Shown: positions 1 to 7,420 of the stretch, piece after piece
Numbering within the stretch: the first letter of the stretch is position 1
Layout: the number at the start of each line of letters is the position of its first letter
Assembly (NCBI GenBank): GCA_011042705.1
Contig: DRBW01000080.1
Coordinates: forward strand, 1-9,069
Reading direction: 5' to 3'
DNA: 9,069 bases
Origin: Caldifarciminota bacterium
Lineage (GTDB): Bacteria; Hydrothermota; Hydrothermia; B15-G9; DRBW01
Notes under the pieces: model-generated
The model's input: the letters and a program-made list of their open reading frames with translations, nothing else
The model's database searches: none
Told to the model about the DNA's origin: nothing
Position numbers and translations under genes: made by a program

Positions 1-403
1 AGTAATAGTAATCGGGCTCTGCGTATTCGACGTTGGGGTCTTTCTCGTATTCGCGTGCGACTTCCCTGGGGTCATAGGAACGGTCTATCTCCAATTTATA
101 GATGTTGTGAAGGTTTGGGATGGTATGAACTTTCCCAGATGGGTCTTTGAAGGTTCTCTTTTCCTCATGCCTGACTGCGTTCGGAAACAGTTTTGCGAGG
201 CTTTTTACTCCATATCTGGCATTGAGCCTGTCTATGGATTCTATTCCCGTTCTCCCCGCCGATTTAGAGGATATCTCAACGTTATCCTTGAACTTGACCA
301 GCACCCTTCCGGGCGCATAGGGCGGGTTGTAGGGGTCAAGCTGGGGCTCCGCCGCGTAAGCCGCCGCAGCGATCACTATGGCCAGCGCCAGAAAACTCCT
401 CAT
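1..403 (-). CDS. Secreted subtilisin-like (S8) serine protease, N-terminal part (signal peptide and propeptide), partial at window edge
   Basis: Only the first 134 codons are present; the gene continues past the left edge, so the catalytic Asp/His/Ser domain is not visible. The protein starts MRSFLALAIVIAAAAYAAEPQ, a typical Sec signal peptide: one Arg, a hydrophobic run of about 14 residues, and likely cleavage after Ala-Tyr-Ala near residues 17-18. Residues 31-39 read PGRVLVKFK and residues 124-134 read NVEYAEPDYYY. These two blocks frame the inhibitor-I9/fervidolysin-type propeptide that opens many secreted subtilases, and the IYKLEID strand at 101-107 fits. In the family this propeptide acts as chaperone and inhibitor and is removed on maturation. 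The ATG is fixed by an AAGGAGG ribosome-binding site at 409-415, five bases upstream. The gene is divergent from valS and has its own promoter. The family call rests on the propeptide alone; another exported protein carrying this prodomain is possible. Confidence 0.8.
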   Translation of the reverse strand, partial: MRSFLALAIVIAAAAYAAEPQLDPYNPPYAPGRVLVKFKDNVEISSKSAGRTGIESIDRLNARYGVKSLAKLFPNAVRHEEKRTFKDPSGKVHTIPNLHNIYKLEIDRSYDPREVAREYEKDPNVEYAEPDYYY

Positions 404-441
404 AATAACCTCCTTGTATTTTTTCGTGGAACTCAAAAATG

Positions 442-494
442 TGGTCCCCCCGCAAATCCAGCGAAAAACCCTGTCGATTGTGCGAGGGGGACCA
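442..494 (-). promoter_or_regulatory. Long stem-loop in the leader of the protease mRNA, attenuator- or regulator-like
   Basis: Bases 442-458 pair with 476-494 to give about 17 base pairs, broken only by single-base bulges at 480 and 485, around a 17-base loop (459-475). The outer nine pairs, TGGTCCCCC against GGGGGACCA, are perfect and GC-rich. In the leftward transcript the hairpin is followed by CACATTTTTGAG, a short U-run three to four bases after the stem, and then by the protease ribosome-binding site about 25 bases later. That layout could act as a leader attenuator, an mRNA stabiliser or a translational regulator. The fold is read directly from the sequence; the role is inference. As a simple terminator it is imperfect, because the U-run is short and offset. 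Confidence 0.55.
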
Positions 495-541
495 TGGCTT
501 TACATCCCCTTGAGAAGAATTCGTAAAATTCCAACGGAGTT

Positions 542-569
542 TTGATACACTATATGCATTTGTTGTCAA
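542..569 (-). promoter_or_regulatory. Putative sigma70-type promoter for the protease gene
   Basis: Read on the minus strand, a perfect TTGACA (-35, bases 564-569) is followed after 16 bases by TATCAA (-10, bases 542-547; 4 of 6 matches to TATAAT). Transcription would start near 534-536, leaving a leader of roughly 130 bases that contains the 442-494 stem-loop. A short dyad, TCAA-GAA-TTGA (566-576), overlaps the -35 and might be an operator, but it is too short to claim. Confidence 0.5.
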
Positions 570-693
570 GAATTGATGACCTAAGATTCTGAAAATTAAA
601 AACTTATTTCTCAGCCCTTGCCTGGTGTTAGCGGAATAAGCCTTGAGAAACGGGCAGATTGCCCATAAAGATGTGGTAAAGCGTTTTTGAGAC

Positions 694-722
694 TTGACCT
701 TATTATGCCTAACGGATAAAAT
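694..722 (+). promoter_or_regulatory. Putative sigma70-type promoter for valS
   Basis: TTGACC (-35, 694-699), a 17-base spacer and TAAAAT (-10, 717-722) make a near-consensus promoter. The start of transcription would be around 729-730, giving a leader of only about 20 bases, just enough for the ribosome-binding site AGAAGGAG at 735-742. So short a leader leaves no room for a T-box or other riboswitch under this promoter. Confidence 0.7.
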
Positions 723-748
723 AGCTTTTCGTGTAGAAGGAGTTGTAA

Positions 749-3427
749 ATGGATATACCGAAGATATACGATCCGAAAAAGGTAGAGGAGAAGTGGTACA
801 GGTTCTGGGAGGAGAAGGGGTATTTCAGCGCCTCTCCTGATCCCGTTCTCAAAGGGCAGAAGAAAAAATTCGTGGTGATGATGCCCCCTCCGAACGTCAC
901 CGGAATAATTCACATGGGCCATGTGATAGACAACACCCTCCAGGACATTCTGGTGCGCTGGCGGAGGATGCAGGGATATGAGACTCTGTGGCAGCCTGGA
1001 ATCGACCACGCAGGCATAGCGACTCAGAACGTGGTGGAAAAAGAGCTCGCCCGTGAGGGCAAGACCCGCTTCGATCTGGGCAGGGAAGAATTCATCAGGA
1101 GGGTCTGGGAATGGAAAGAGAAGTACGGCAACACGATACTGCAGCAGTTGAGGAAGCTGGGCGTCTCGGCTCACTGGGGGAGGACGAAGTTCACCCTCGA
1201 TCCCGATATGTACAGGGCCGTTATGGAGGCTTTTGTGCGGCTATACAGTGAGGGGCTGATTTATAAGGGAACGCGGATAATAAACTGGTGTCCTCGCTGC
1301 GGGACGGCGCTGGCCGATGACGAGGTGGAACACGAGCCCGAAAAGGGACATCTGTGGTACATAAAGTATCCCCTGGAAGATGGCAGCGGCTACATAACGG
1401 TGGCCACTACCCGTCCCGAGACCTATCTGGGGGACACAGCGGTAGCCGTCAATCCCGATGACGAGAGGTATAGAGACCTGATCGGGAAAAGGGTCCGTTT
1501 GCCACTGGTGGACTGGACGAGGAAGAGTTTTGCTCCGGGCGGCGAGGGTTCCGATGTGGGGCCTTCGATTCCCGTGATAGCAGATCCTCTGGTGGATCTG
1601 GAATTCGGTACCGGAGCGGTGAAGGTCACGCCCGCCCACGATCCGGCCGACTATGAAATAGGGGTGAAGCATGGCCTTCCCGCCGTTGTGGTGATGGATC
1701 CCAAGGCGGTTATGAATGAGAACGCGGGGCCCTATAAGGGGCTTGACCGGTTTGAAGCGAGAAAAAAGATAGTGGAGGACCTTGAAAAGGCCGGTTTTAT
1801 CGAAAAAATAGAAGACCATGAGCACAACGTGGGGCACTGTTACAGGTGCCACACGGTGATCGAGCCCTACATATCGGAGCAGTGGTTCGTCAGGATGAGG
1901 CCCCTGGCCGATAAGGCCATGGATGCGGTTAAAAGCGGCGAGGTCTCCATAATACCCGATTTCTGGAAAAAAGTCTATTTCCACTGGCTCGAGAACGTCA
2001 GGGACTGGTGCATTTCCCGACAGATCTGGTGGGGCCACAGGATACCCGTGTATTACTGCGAGGATTGCGGTGAGATTACAGTGTCGGTTGAAAAGCCAGA
2101 GAAATGTCCCAGATGTGGTTCATCCCGGATGAGACAGGATGAGGATGTTCTCGATACCTGGTTTTCCTCCTGGCTGTGGCCCATTTCCACCCTCGGCTGG
2201 CCCGAGGACACCGACTGGCTGAGGGCTTTTTATCCCGGCGATGTCCTGGTGACGGGATGGGACATCCTCTTTTTCTGGGTCGCCAGGATGATCATGTCGG
2301 GAACCCATTTCATGGGCAAAGCACCCTTCAAATATGTCTATCTGCACGGACTGGTCCGGGATGAGAAGAGGAGAAAACTCTCCAAGAGCCTCGGGAATTC
2401 CCCCGATCCGCTCGACCTCATAGAGCGTTACGGTGCCGATGGAGTTCGCATGGGGATGATGCTGATAACTCCCGAGGGAAGGGACATCCTTTTCTCGGAG
2501 AAGAAGATGGAGCTGGGCCGCAACTTCGCGAACAAGATCTGGAACGCCTCACGATTTCTGCTCCTCAACGCCGAAGGCATGGAGAAGGGCGAGCTGCCCG
2601 ATGACCTGGAACTCGAGGACAGGTGGATCCTCCAGGGTCTCGACAACACGATTTCCGATGTCCTCAGGTATATGGAGAGCTTTGATTTCAACTCCGCCGC
2701 CTGGGAGCTATATGACTTCTTCTGGCACGAGTTCTGCGACTGGTACCTGGAGTCGATAAAGCCGAGGATAAAGGAGCTCTCTGACAAAAAGAAGGCTCTC
2801 AACGTCGCTTTTTACGTCCTTGAGAAGTACCTGAGGCTTCTTCATCCCTTTATGCCCTTCATTACCGAGGAGATATGGCAGAATCTGCCCAATAAAAAGG
2901 GCGATGCGCTGATAATTGCCGATTATCCAGAACCTCAGGGTTTCTCCTATTCGGAGGACAGGCGCAGGTTCGACCTGTTGAGGGAACTTATCACAGAGCT
3001 GAGAGATGTAAGGGCGAGTTTTAATGTCCCTAAAGGGGAGAAGATCTCCCTTTACATGAAGGATGAATCAGGGGAGGTAGCCGACCTCATCCTGTCGAAG
3101 AGGCAGCTTCTGGCTTTTCTCGCGGGGGTGGAAGAGGTGAGGGTTGGTGGGGATCCTCCCGGAGAGTCTGCGGCGATCATAGTTGAAAACCACGAGTTCT
3201 ACGTGCCGCTCGGAGGGCTCATCGATGTCAGGAAGGAGCTGGACCGCATCCAGAGGGAACTTGCCGAGCTGAAATCGCTCATAGATAAGACCCGGAGAAA
3301 GCTGGAGAACCCCGCTTTCCTCGAGAAAGCTCCGAAAGAGGTCATCCAGAAAGAAAAGGAAAAGCTCGAGAAATTCAGGGAAAAAGCCAGAAAACTTGAG
3401 TTGAACGCCAGCAGACTCTCGACTTAG
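749..3427 (+). CDS. valS: Valyl-tRNA synthetase (ValRS, class I)
   Basis: This cytoplasmic enzyme charges tRNA-Val with valine using ATP and edits mis-activated threonine. The 892 residues match the usual bacterial length, and all domains are present. The PPPNVTG block (46-52) leads into the HIGH signature, here HMGH at 55-58. The CP1 editing domain shows TTRPE (220-224) and HDPAD (297-301). Likely zinc-knuckle cysteines are C181/C184, C364/C367 and C437/C440 with C453/C456. The KMSKS loop reads KLSKS at 543-547, followed by LGNSPDPLDLIERYGADGVR, the block I associate with FCB-group ValRS. An anticodon-binding helical domain follows, and the last roughly 70 residues form the tRNA-binding coiled coil normal for ValRS. 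The ATG is chosen because AGAAGGAG sits six bases upstream. The gene appears to be transcribed alone. The M-to-L change in KMSKS is conservative and should not impair function. Confidence 0.97.
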   Translation: MDIPKIYDPKKVEEKWYRFWEEKGYFSASPDPVLKGQKKKFVVMMPPPNVTGIIHMGHVIDNTLQDILVRWRRMQGYETLWQPGIDHAGIATQNVVEKELAREGKTRFDLGREEFIRRVWEWKEKYGNTILQQLRKLGVSAHWGRTKFTLDPDMYRAVMEAFVRLYSEGLIYKGTRIINWCPRCGTALADDEVEHEPEKGHLWYIKYPLEDGSGYITVATTRPETYLGDTAVAVNPDDERYRDLIGKRVRLPLVDWTRKSFAPGGEGSDVGPSIPVIADPLVDLEFGTGAVKVTPAHDPADYEIGVKHGLPAVVVMDPKAVMNENAGPYKGLDRFEARKKIVEDLEKAGFIEKIEDHEHNVGHCYRCHTVIEPYISEQWFVRMRPLADKAMDAVKSGEVSIIPDFWKKVYFHWLENVRDWCISRQIWWGHRIPVYYCEDCGEITVSVEKPEKCPRCGSSRMRQDEDVLDTWFSSWLWPISTLGWPEDTDWLRAFYPGDVLVTGWDILFFWVARMIMSGTHFMGKAPFKYVYLHGLVRDEKRRKLSKSLGNSPDPLDLIERYGADGVRMGMMLITPEGRDILFSEKKMELGRNFANKIWNASRFLLLNAEGMEKGELPDDLELEDRWILQGLDNTISDVLRYMESFDFNSAAWELYDFFWHEFCDWYLESIKPRIKELSDKKKALNVAFYVLEKYLRLLHPFMPFITEEIWQNLPNKKGDALIIADYPEPQGFSYSEDRRRFDLLRELITELRDVRASFNVPKGEKISLYMKDESGEVADLILSKRQLLAFLAGVEEVRVGGDPPGESAAIIVENHEFYVPLGGLIDVRKELDRIQRELAELKSLIDKTRRKLENPAFLEKAPKEVIQKEKEKLEKFREKARKLELNASRLST

Positions 3428-3434
3428 AAACTCA
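3397..3434. terminator. Weak possible bidirectional terminator between convergent valS and galE-like gene
   Basis: TGAGTT (3397-3402) and AACTCA (3429-3434) form a six-pair stem with a 26-base loop that spans both stop codons. It is followed by a T-rich stretch rightward (CTTCTTTTTG at 3441-3450) and by AGTTTTC leftward. The stem is short and AT-rich, so this is only the best candidate in a place where two transcripts must end; termination may lie elsewhere or be Rho-dependent. Confidence 0.2.
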
Positions 3435-4376
3435 GCCGATCTTCTTTTTGAACCACTCGACGGTCTCTTTCATGCCGTCGATTAGAGTTGTTTTTGGTCT
3501 CCAGCCGAGAACCGATGCGGCCTTCTCGGCGTTAAGGGAGATCTTGTACACCTCTCCGGGCCTTCTCTCCTTGAACACAGGAGCTTTCTTGTAGCCCGTT
3601 ATGCCGGCAAGAGCCTGGTAAATCTCTCTGACGTTTGTGCCCCTCCCCGTGCCGAGGTTGAAGACGGGATCCAGCGGGTCCTCAAGCCTGATGTCGGCCT
3701 CCTGAGCCAGTAGGTTGGCTTCTGCCACATCCCTGACGTAGAGGAAGTCTCTCTCCTGATACCCGTCTCCGAAGATGTGTACATCCTGTCCTTTCAACAT
3801 CCTCACCGTGAAAATGGCGACCACGCCGGCCTCACCGAAGGGATCCTGTCGGGGTCCGAATATGTTTGAATATCGGAGCACAACGTAATCGAGGCCGTAG
3901 TTGACGTGATAGAGATAGAGGTAATGCTCAACAGCGTGCTTCGAGGCCCCATAGGGACTCAAGGGATTTACAGGATGTTTTTCGTCACAGGGCAGATAAA
4001 GAGGGTCTCCGTATACCGCGCCGCCCGATGAGATATAGACGAACCTTTTCACGCCGTGTTTTACCGAGAGGTCTATGAGATTCAGAGAGCCCAGCACGTT
4101 GACTTCCGCGTCGTAAAGGGGTTTCTCAACCGATTTCTGAACGCTAATCTGAGCGGCATGGTGGTTCACTATCTCTGGTTTGACCTCCTCAAATATCTCC
4201 TCCATCCGTTCTCTGTCCCTTATGTCGGCCCTTATGAACTTCGCTTCCTCGTTGAGGTTCTCTATCTTCCCGTTGGAGAGGTCGTCCACGATGTAGACGT
4301 CATGTCCCCCTTCGATCAACCTGTCGGCCACGTGCGAGCCTATAAAGCCGGCTCCTCCGGTCAATAAAATCTTCAT
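3432..4376 (-). CDS. galE: GalE-like NAD-dependent UDP-sugar 4-epimerase (extended SDR)
   Basis: This cytosolic enzyme probably interconverts UDP-Glc/UDP-Gal or UDP-GlcNAc/UDP-GalNAc by oxidation and re-reduction at C4 with bound NAD. The 314-residue protein is a single extended short-chain dehydrogenase. It has the Rossmann motif TGGAGFIG (6-13), acidic ribose binding at D31/D32, the HHAAQISVQKSVEKP block (72-86), ISSGGAVYG (115-123) with catalytic Ser around 117, and YGASK (142-146) giving the catalytic Tyr and Lys. The C-terminal substrate part includes RRPGEV and LGWRPKT. It is the last gene of the operon; its ATG overlaps the stop of the 2-epimerase gene as ATGA (4373-4376), with GGGAG at 4384-4388 as ribosome-binding site. 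Substrate cannot be read reliably; the thermophile-type GalE group includes enzymes acting on both plain and N-acetylated sugars. A UDP-glucuronate 4-epimerase or another sugar epimerase is a less likely alternative. Confidence 0.85.
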   Translation of the reverse strand: MKILLTGGAGFIGSHVADRLIEGGHDVYIVDDLSNGKIENLNEEAKFIRADIRDRERMEEIFEEVKPEIVNHHAAQISVQKSVEKPLYDAEVNVLGSLNLIDLSVKHGVKRFVYISSGGAVYGDPLYLPCDEKHPVNPLSPYGASKHAVEHYLYLYHVNYGLDYVVLRYSNIFGPRQDPFGEAGVVAIFTVRMLKGQDVHIFGDGYQERDFLYVRDVAEANLLAQEADIRLEDPLDPVFNLGTGRGTNVREIYQALAGITGYKKAPVFKERRPGEVYKISLNAEKAASVLGWRPKTTLIDGMKETVEWFKKKIG

Positions 4377-5518
4377 CTCAATTCTCCCATTTTGGATCGG
4401 ATTATCTCCGCAATTCTGAAGGAAGCCCTGCCGTCCCAGAGCTCTGGTATTTCCCCCTTCTTGCCCTCGCCCCTTAAAATCCTGGCCGCCTCCTCAATTA
4501 TCCTGCGGGGTTCTGTCCCGACCAGCGTGTTGGTCCCGACCTCCAGCGTTACGGGTCGCTCCGTGTTGTTCCGCAGGGTCAGGCAGGGGACACCGAGGAA
4601 GGTTGTTTCCTCCTGTATGCCTCCCGAATCGGTGAGGACGAAGAGGGACCTCATCTCCAGGGCGAGGAATTCCGTGTATTTCACGGGGTCGATAAGAATG
4701 ATGCCTCTTTCTGCCGGAGGCGATTTGAAGACATCGCTGAATCTACCGAGAAGCCCAAACTCGGCGAGTCTCTTCCTGGTCCTGGGATGTACCGGGAATA
4801 CCACGGGCAGGTTTCTGCTGACCTCAGCCAGTGCCCTGAGAATTCCCTCGAAGACTTCCGGAACGTCAACGTTGGAGGGCCTGTGGAGGGTAAGAACCGC
4901 GTAGCCTTTCTTTTTGAGCCCGAGCCTTTCCGTGATGTCAGAGTTTCTGGCCTTATCGGTGAAGGTCACGAGGGTGTCTATCATCACGTTGCCTGTGAAG
5001 TATATTTTTTCCTCTGGTATGCCCTCCCGCCTGAGGTTTTCTACTGCATCCCTTTCCGTGGCGAAGAGGAGTTCGGACAATACATCGGTAACTATTCTGT
5101 TTATCTCCTCGGGCATGGTCCGATCGAAGCTCCTCAGGCCCGCTTCCACGTGGGCAACGGGTATCATCAGCTTGGATGCCACGACGGAAGCCGCCAGGGT
5201 GGAATTTACGTCTCCGAAAACCACTATCAGGTCGGGTTTTCTGCTGAGTATCTCTTTTTCGAGGCTTACCATTATCTTTGCCGTCTGCTCCGCGTGGCTT
5301 CCCGAGCCAACCCCGAGATATATGTCGGGATCGGGCATGTCCAGGTCCTCGAAAAAAGCCCTGGACATCTCGTAATCGTAGTGTTGACCGGTATGGACCA
5401 GAAGATATTCTATTTCGGGAGCCCTCTCCTCGAGGGCCCTTATGAGGGGCGCCGCCTTCATGAAGTTCGGCCTGGCGCCGACTACGAGGTAGATGAGCCG
5501 ATCGACGGAGTTATTCAT
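4373..5518 (-). CDS. wecB: UDP-N-acetylglucosamine 2-epimerase, non-hydrolysing (WecB type)
   Basis: The enzyme converts UDP-GlcNAc to UDP-ManNAc, a precursor for ManNAc-containing surface glycans. At 381 residues it has the normal length and the GT-B fold markers: GARPNFMK (14-21, with Arg16 and Lys21), FGDVNST (101-107, Asp103), HVEAGLRS (123-130, Glu125), MPEEINR (135-141), the active-site His212 in LHRPSNVD, and DSGGIQEE (297-304) ending in NNTERP (317-322). These correspond to the catalytic and UDP-binding residues known in E. coli WecB. The ATG lies six bases after the dehydratase stop, and I see no good Shine-Dalgarno sequence before it. Translation therefore probably depends on coupling to the upstream gene. 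Its stop overlaps the next start. A WbjD/CapG-like epimerase acting on another UDP-HexNAc derivative is possible, but no CapF-type reductase partner is in view. Confidence 0.93.
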   Translation of the reverse strand: MNNSVDRLIYLVVGARPNFMKAAPLIRALEERAPEIEYLLVHTGQHYDYEMSRAFFEDLDMPDPDIYLGVGSGSHAEQTAKIMVSLEKEILSRKPDLIVVFGDVNSTLAASVVASKLMIPVAHVEAGLRSFDRTMPEEINRIVTDVLSELLFATERDAVENLRREGIPEEKIYFTGNVMIDTLVTFTDKARNSDITERLGLKKKGYAVLTLHRPSNVDVPEVFEGILRALAEVSRNLPVVFPVHPRTRKRLAEFGLLGRFSDVFKSPPAERGIILIDPVKYTEFLALEMRSLFVLTDSGGIQEETTFLGVPCLTLRNNTERPVTLEVGTNTLVGTEPRRIIEEAARILRGEGKKGEIPELWDGRASFRIAEIIRSKMGELR

Positions 5519-5524
5519 GGGGAA

Positions 5525-7420
5525 TCAGGCCTGAGTCGTGTCCTCGATCTTTCGCTCAGGTATGTCTTTCCATATCCTCGGATCGGGTCTGTATCTCGGG
5601 AGCAGTTCCATGAGAACCCTGATAATGCCCCTGTTGTCGCCCCTGTCGGCCAGATACTCCAGTTCCTCGATCTTTTTGAGCAGCGTTTCCGAGTCGCTTT
5701 CGTAATTGATCCTGGCCACGTAGATCTTGCTGTGGGAGGTCGCTATGGAGCCCTCCTCGGCCGTGAGCAGCTCTTCGAAGAGCTTCTCTCCGGGCCTCAA
5801 CCCCGTGAAGACTATGGGCACGTCCACGTCGGGCTCAAGGCCGTTGAGCTTGATGAGCTCCCTGGCGAGGTCGACTATTTTCACCGGTTCGCCCATGTCG
5901 AGAACGAAGACTTCTCCTCCATTTCCCATTGAGCCGGCCTGCAGGACGAGGAGCACGGCCTCCGATATGGTCATGAAATACCTCTTCATCTCGGGATGGG
6001 TGACGGTCACCGGACCTCCGCGCTTGATCTGTTCCTGGAAAATTGGTATGACCGATCCCCTCGAGCCCAGGACGTTACCGAACCTCACCGCCACGAATCT
6101 GGTTATTCCCCTCTCATTGAGCTTTATCGTCAGCATCTCAGCCACCCGTTTCGAAGCTCCCATCACCGATGTCGGGTTGACGGCCTTGTCGGTGGAGATG
6201 AGCACGAATTTCTCCGTGCCGAACTTTATGGCTATTTCCGCAAGGTTAAGCGTTCCCACGATGTTGTTTTTCACCGCCTCATCGGGGTTTTCTTCCATCA
6301 TCGGCACGTGTTTATAGGCAGCGGCGTGGAAGACCACCTCCGGCAGATAGCGGGCGAAGACCCTTTCCAGTTTTGAATGGTCTCTTATGTCGCAAATGAT
6401 CGGGGCGATCTCTATGTCGGGAGCAAGATTTTTCATCTCCCTTCTGATGAAGAAAAGCTCGGTTTCTTCCTGATCCAGGTGTATCACGGACTGCGGCCTG
6501 AACCTGGTTATCTGCCTGGCCAGCTCCGATCCTATGGACCCTCCTGCTCCCGTTATAAGGACTGTCCTCCCGCCTATGTAGCTCTCGATGGCCTCGGTGT
6601 CGATCACGACGGGATCCCGGCCAAGGAGGTCCTCCACCCTTATGTCCCTGACATCCGATATCCCCACCTTTCTCGTGAAGATGTCGTTGAGACTCGGCAA
6701 TATCTTTATGCTCTTGAGGTCAGTCTCCCGGGCTATGTCCACTATGCTCTTTATCTCGTGGGACGGCACCGAGGGCATCGCTATAATGATCTCCTGGATC
6801 TTGTATTTCCTGACGATTCGGGGTATGTCGTAGCGATTTCCAAGGACCTTCACACCGTGGATCGATATTCCTCTCTTGGCCGGATCGTCATCTATGAAAC
6901 CCACGGGGAAGAGCCCCGCCTTGGGGCTTCTGAGCATGTCCCTGACGAGCTGTTCGCCGGCGTTGCCTGCACCCACGACTAAGACCTTTTTGTTGGCAGT
7001 GATCGCCCTTTTCTTGAACATCTGCCACTGAATTCTCTTTATGGACCTGAAGGCAGAGATGAAAAACAGGGTCAGGAGGTAATCTATGAGGAGAACCGAT
7101 CTCGGCACCATGCCGAAGATCTTGATATCCCTGAGAAAGAAAGAGAGGGATACTATGAGGAGCGAGCTCATCGTGCAGGCCTTGAAGACGGCGATCAACT
7201 CGTATATGCTGACGAGAGACCACGATATGTTATATAGCCTGTAGGATTCGAAGGCCGCCAGCTTTATCCCCAGAGAGATCATGAGATAGAGGGGAAAGAC
7301 CCTGTAATAGACGTGGGGGATGCTCCCGTCGAATCGGATCAGGAAGGAAAGCCAGAGCGAAAGTGTGAGGAGGAAGATGTCCCCGAAAAGGAAGAAAAGA
7401 ACTTTATAAAGCCTTTTCAA
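5525..7420 (-). CDS. Membrane-anchored nucleotide-sugar 4,6-dehydratase (PglF/CapD/WbpM family)
   Basis: This 631-residue inner-membrane enzyme probably converts UDP-GlcNAc to the UDP-4-keto-6-deoxy sugar, the first step towards bacillosamine-like or related amino sugars. The N-terminus has about four hydrophobic segments (roughly 5-27, 42-58, 78-97, 107-124). A first Rossmann domain follows, with VVGAGNAGE (148-156). The catalytic extended SDR domain has ITGAGGSIG (289-297), DIRD (344-347), HAAAYKHVP (365-373), LISTDKAVNP (407-416) and VMGASK (419-424). The usual catalytic Tyr is replaced by Met420, with Thr410-Asp411-Lys412 nearby and Lys424. This is the hallmark of the large PglF/WbpM branch, so it is expected and not a defect. 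LRPGEKLFEELL (541-552) is also characteristic. The start is TTG, supported by a strong AAGGAGG, and overlaps the aminotransferase stop as TTGA. The exact substrate and stereochemistry are inferred from family and context. Confidence 0.92.
   Translation of the reverse strand: MKRLYKVLFFLFGDIFLLTLSLWLSFLIRFDGSIPHVYYRVFPLYLMISLGIKLAAFESYRLYNISWSLVSIYELIAVFKACTMSSLLIVSLSFFLRDIKIFGMVPRSVLLIDYLLTLFFISAFRSIKRIQWQMFKKRAITANKKVLVVGAGNAGEQLVRDMLRSPKAGLFPVGFIDDDPAKRGISIHGVKVLGNRYDIPRIVRKYKIQEIIIAMPSVPSHEIKSIVDIARETDLKSIKILPSLNDIFTRKVGISDVRDIRVEDLLGRDPVVIDTEAIESYIGGRTVLITGAGGSIGSELARQITRFRPQSVIHLDQEETELFFIRREMKNLAPDIEIAPIICDIRDHSKLERVFARYLPEVVFHAAAYKHVPMMEENPDEAVKNNIVGTLNLAEIAIKFGTEKFVLISTDKAVNPTSVMGASKRVAEMLTIKLNERGITRFVAVRFGNVLGSRGSVIPIFQEQIKRGGPVTVTHPEMKRYFMTISEAVLLVLQAGSMGNGGEVFVLDMGEPVKIVDLARELIKLNGLEPDVDVPIVFTGLRPGEKLFEELLTAEEGSIATSHSKIYVARINYESDSETLLKKIEELEYLADRGDNRGIIRVLMELLPRYRPDPRIWKDIPERKIEDTTQA

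Larger units (their letters stand above)
404..748. other. Divergent intergenic region between protease gene and valS
   Basis: This 345-base gap is visibly more AT-rich than the flanking genes. It holds a leftward promoter (542-569), a long stem-loop in the protease leader (442-494) and a rightward promoter for valS (694-722). Two further weak dyads lie upstream of the valS promoter: GGGCA/TGCCC at 652-664 with a three-base loop, and TTTCTCA/TGAGAAA at 607-613 and 644-650. I found no tRNA, no T-box conserved element and no convincing conserved protein-coding gene here. Confidence 0.8.

Noticed and set aside
442..494. Stem-loop as a terminal inverted repeat of a small mobile element
   Set aside because: Arms are only about 17 bases apart in a hairpin arrangement, with no target duplication or second copy in the window.
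107..526. Open frame of 139 codons on the plus strand at the left end
   Set aside because: It is antisense to the protease signal peptide and propeptide and crosses the stem-loop; no recognisable protein.
586..748. T-box riboswitch upstream of valS
   Set aside because: No AGGGTGGNACCGCG-like element or terminator stem is visible, and the good promoter at 694-722 leaves only about 20 leader bases.
611..1174. Open frame of 187 codons on the minus strand across the valS promoter and 5' end
   Set aside because: It is antisense to conserved valS coding sequence and to the promoter; composition looks like a reverse translation of valS.
4787..5932. Open frame of 381 codons on the plus strand, antisense to wecB and the dehydratase
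   Set aside because: It overlaps two well-recognised genes, its product resembles no family I know, and long antisense frames are common in GC-rich coding DNA.
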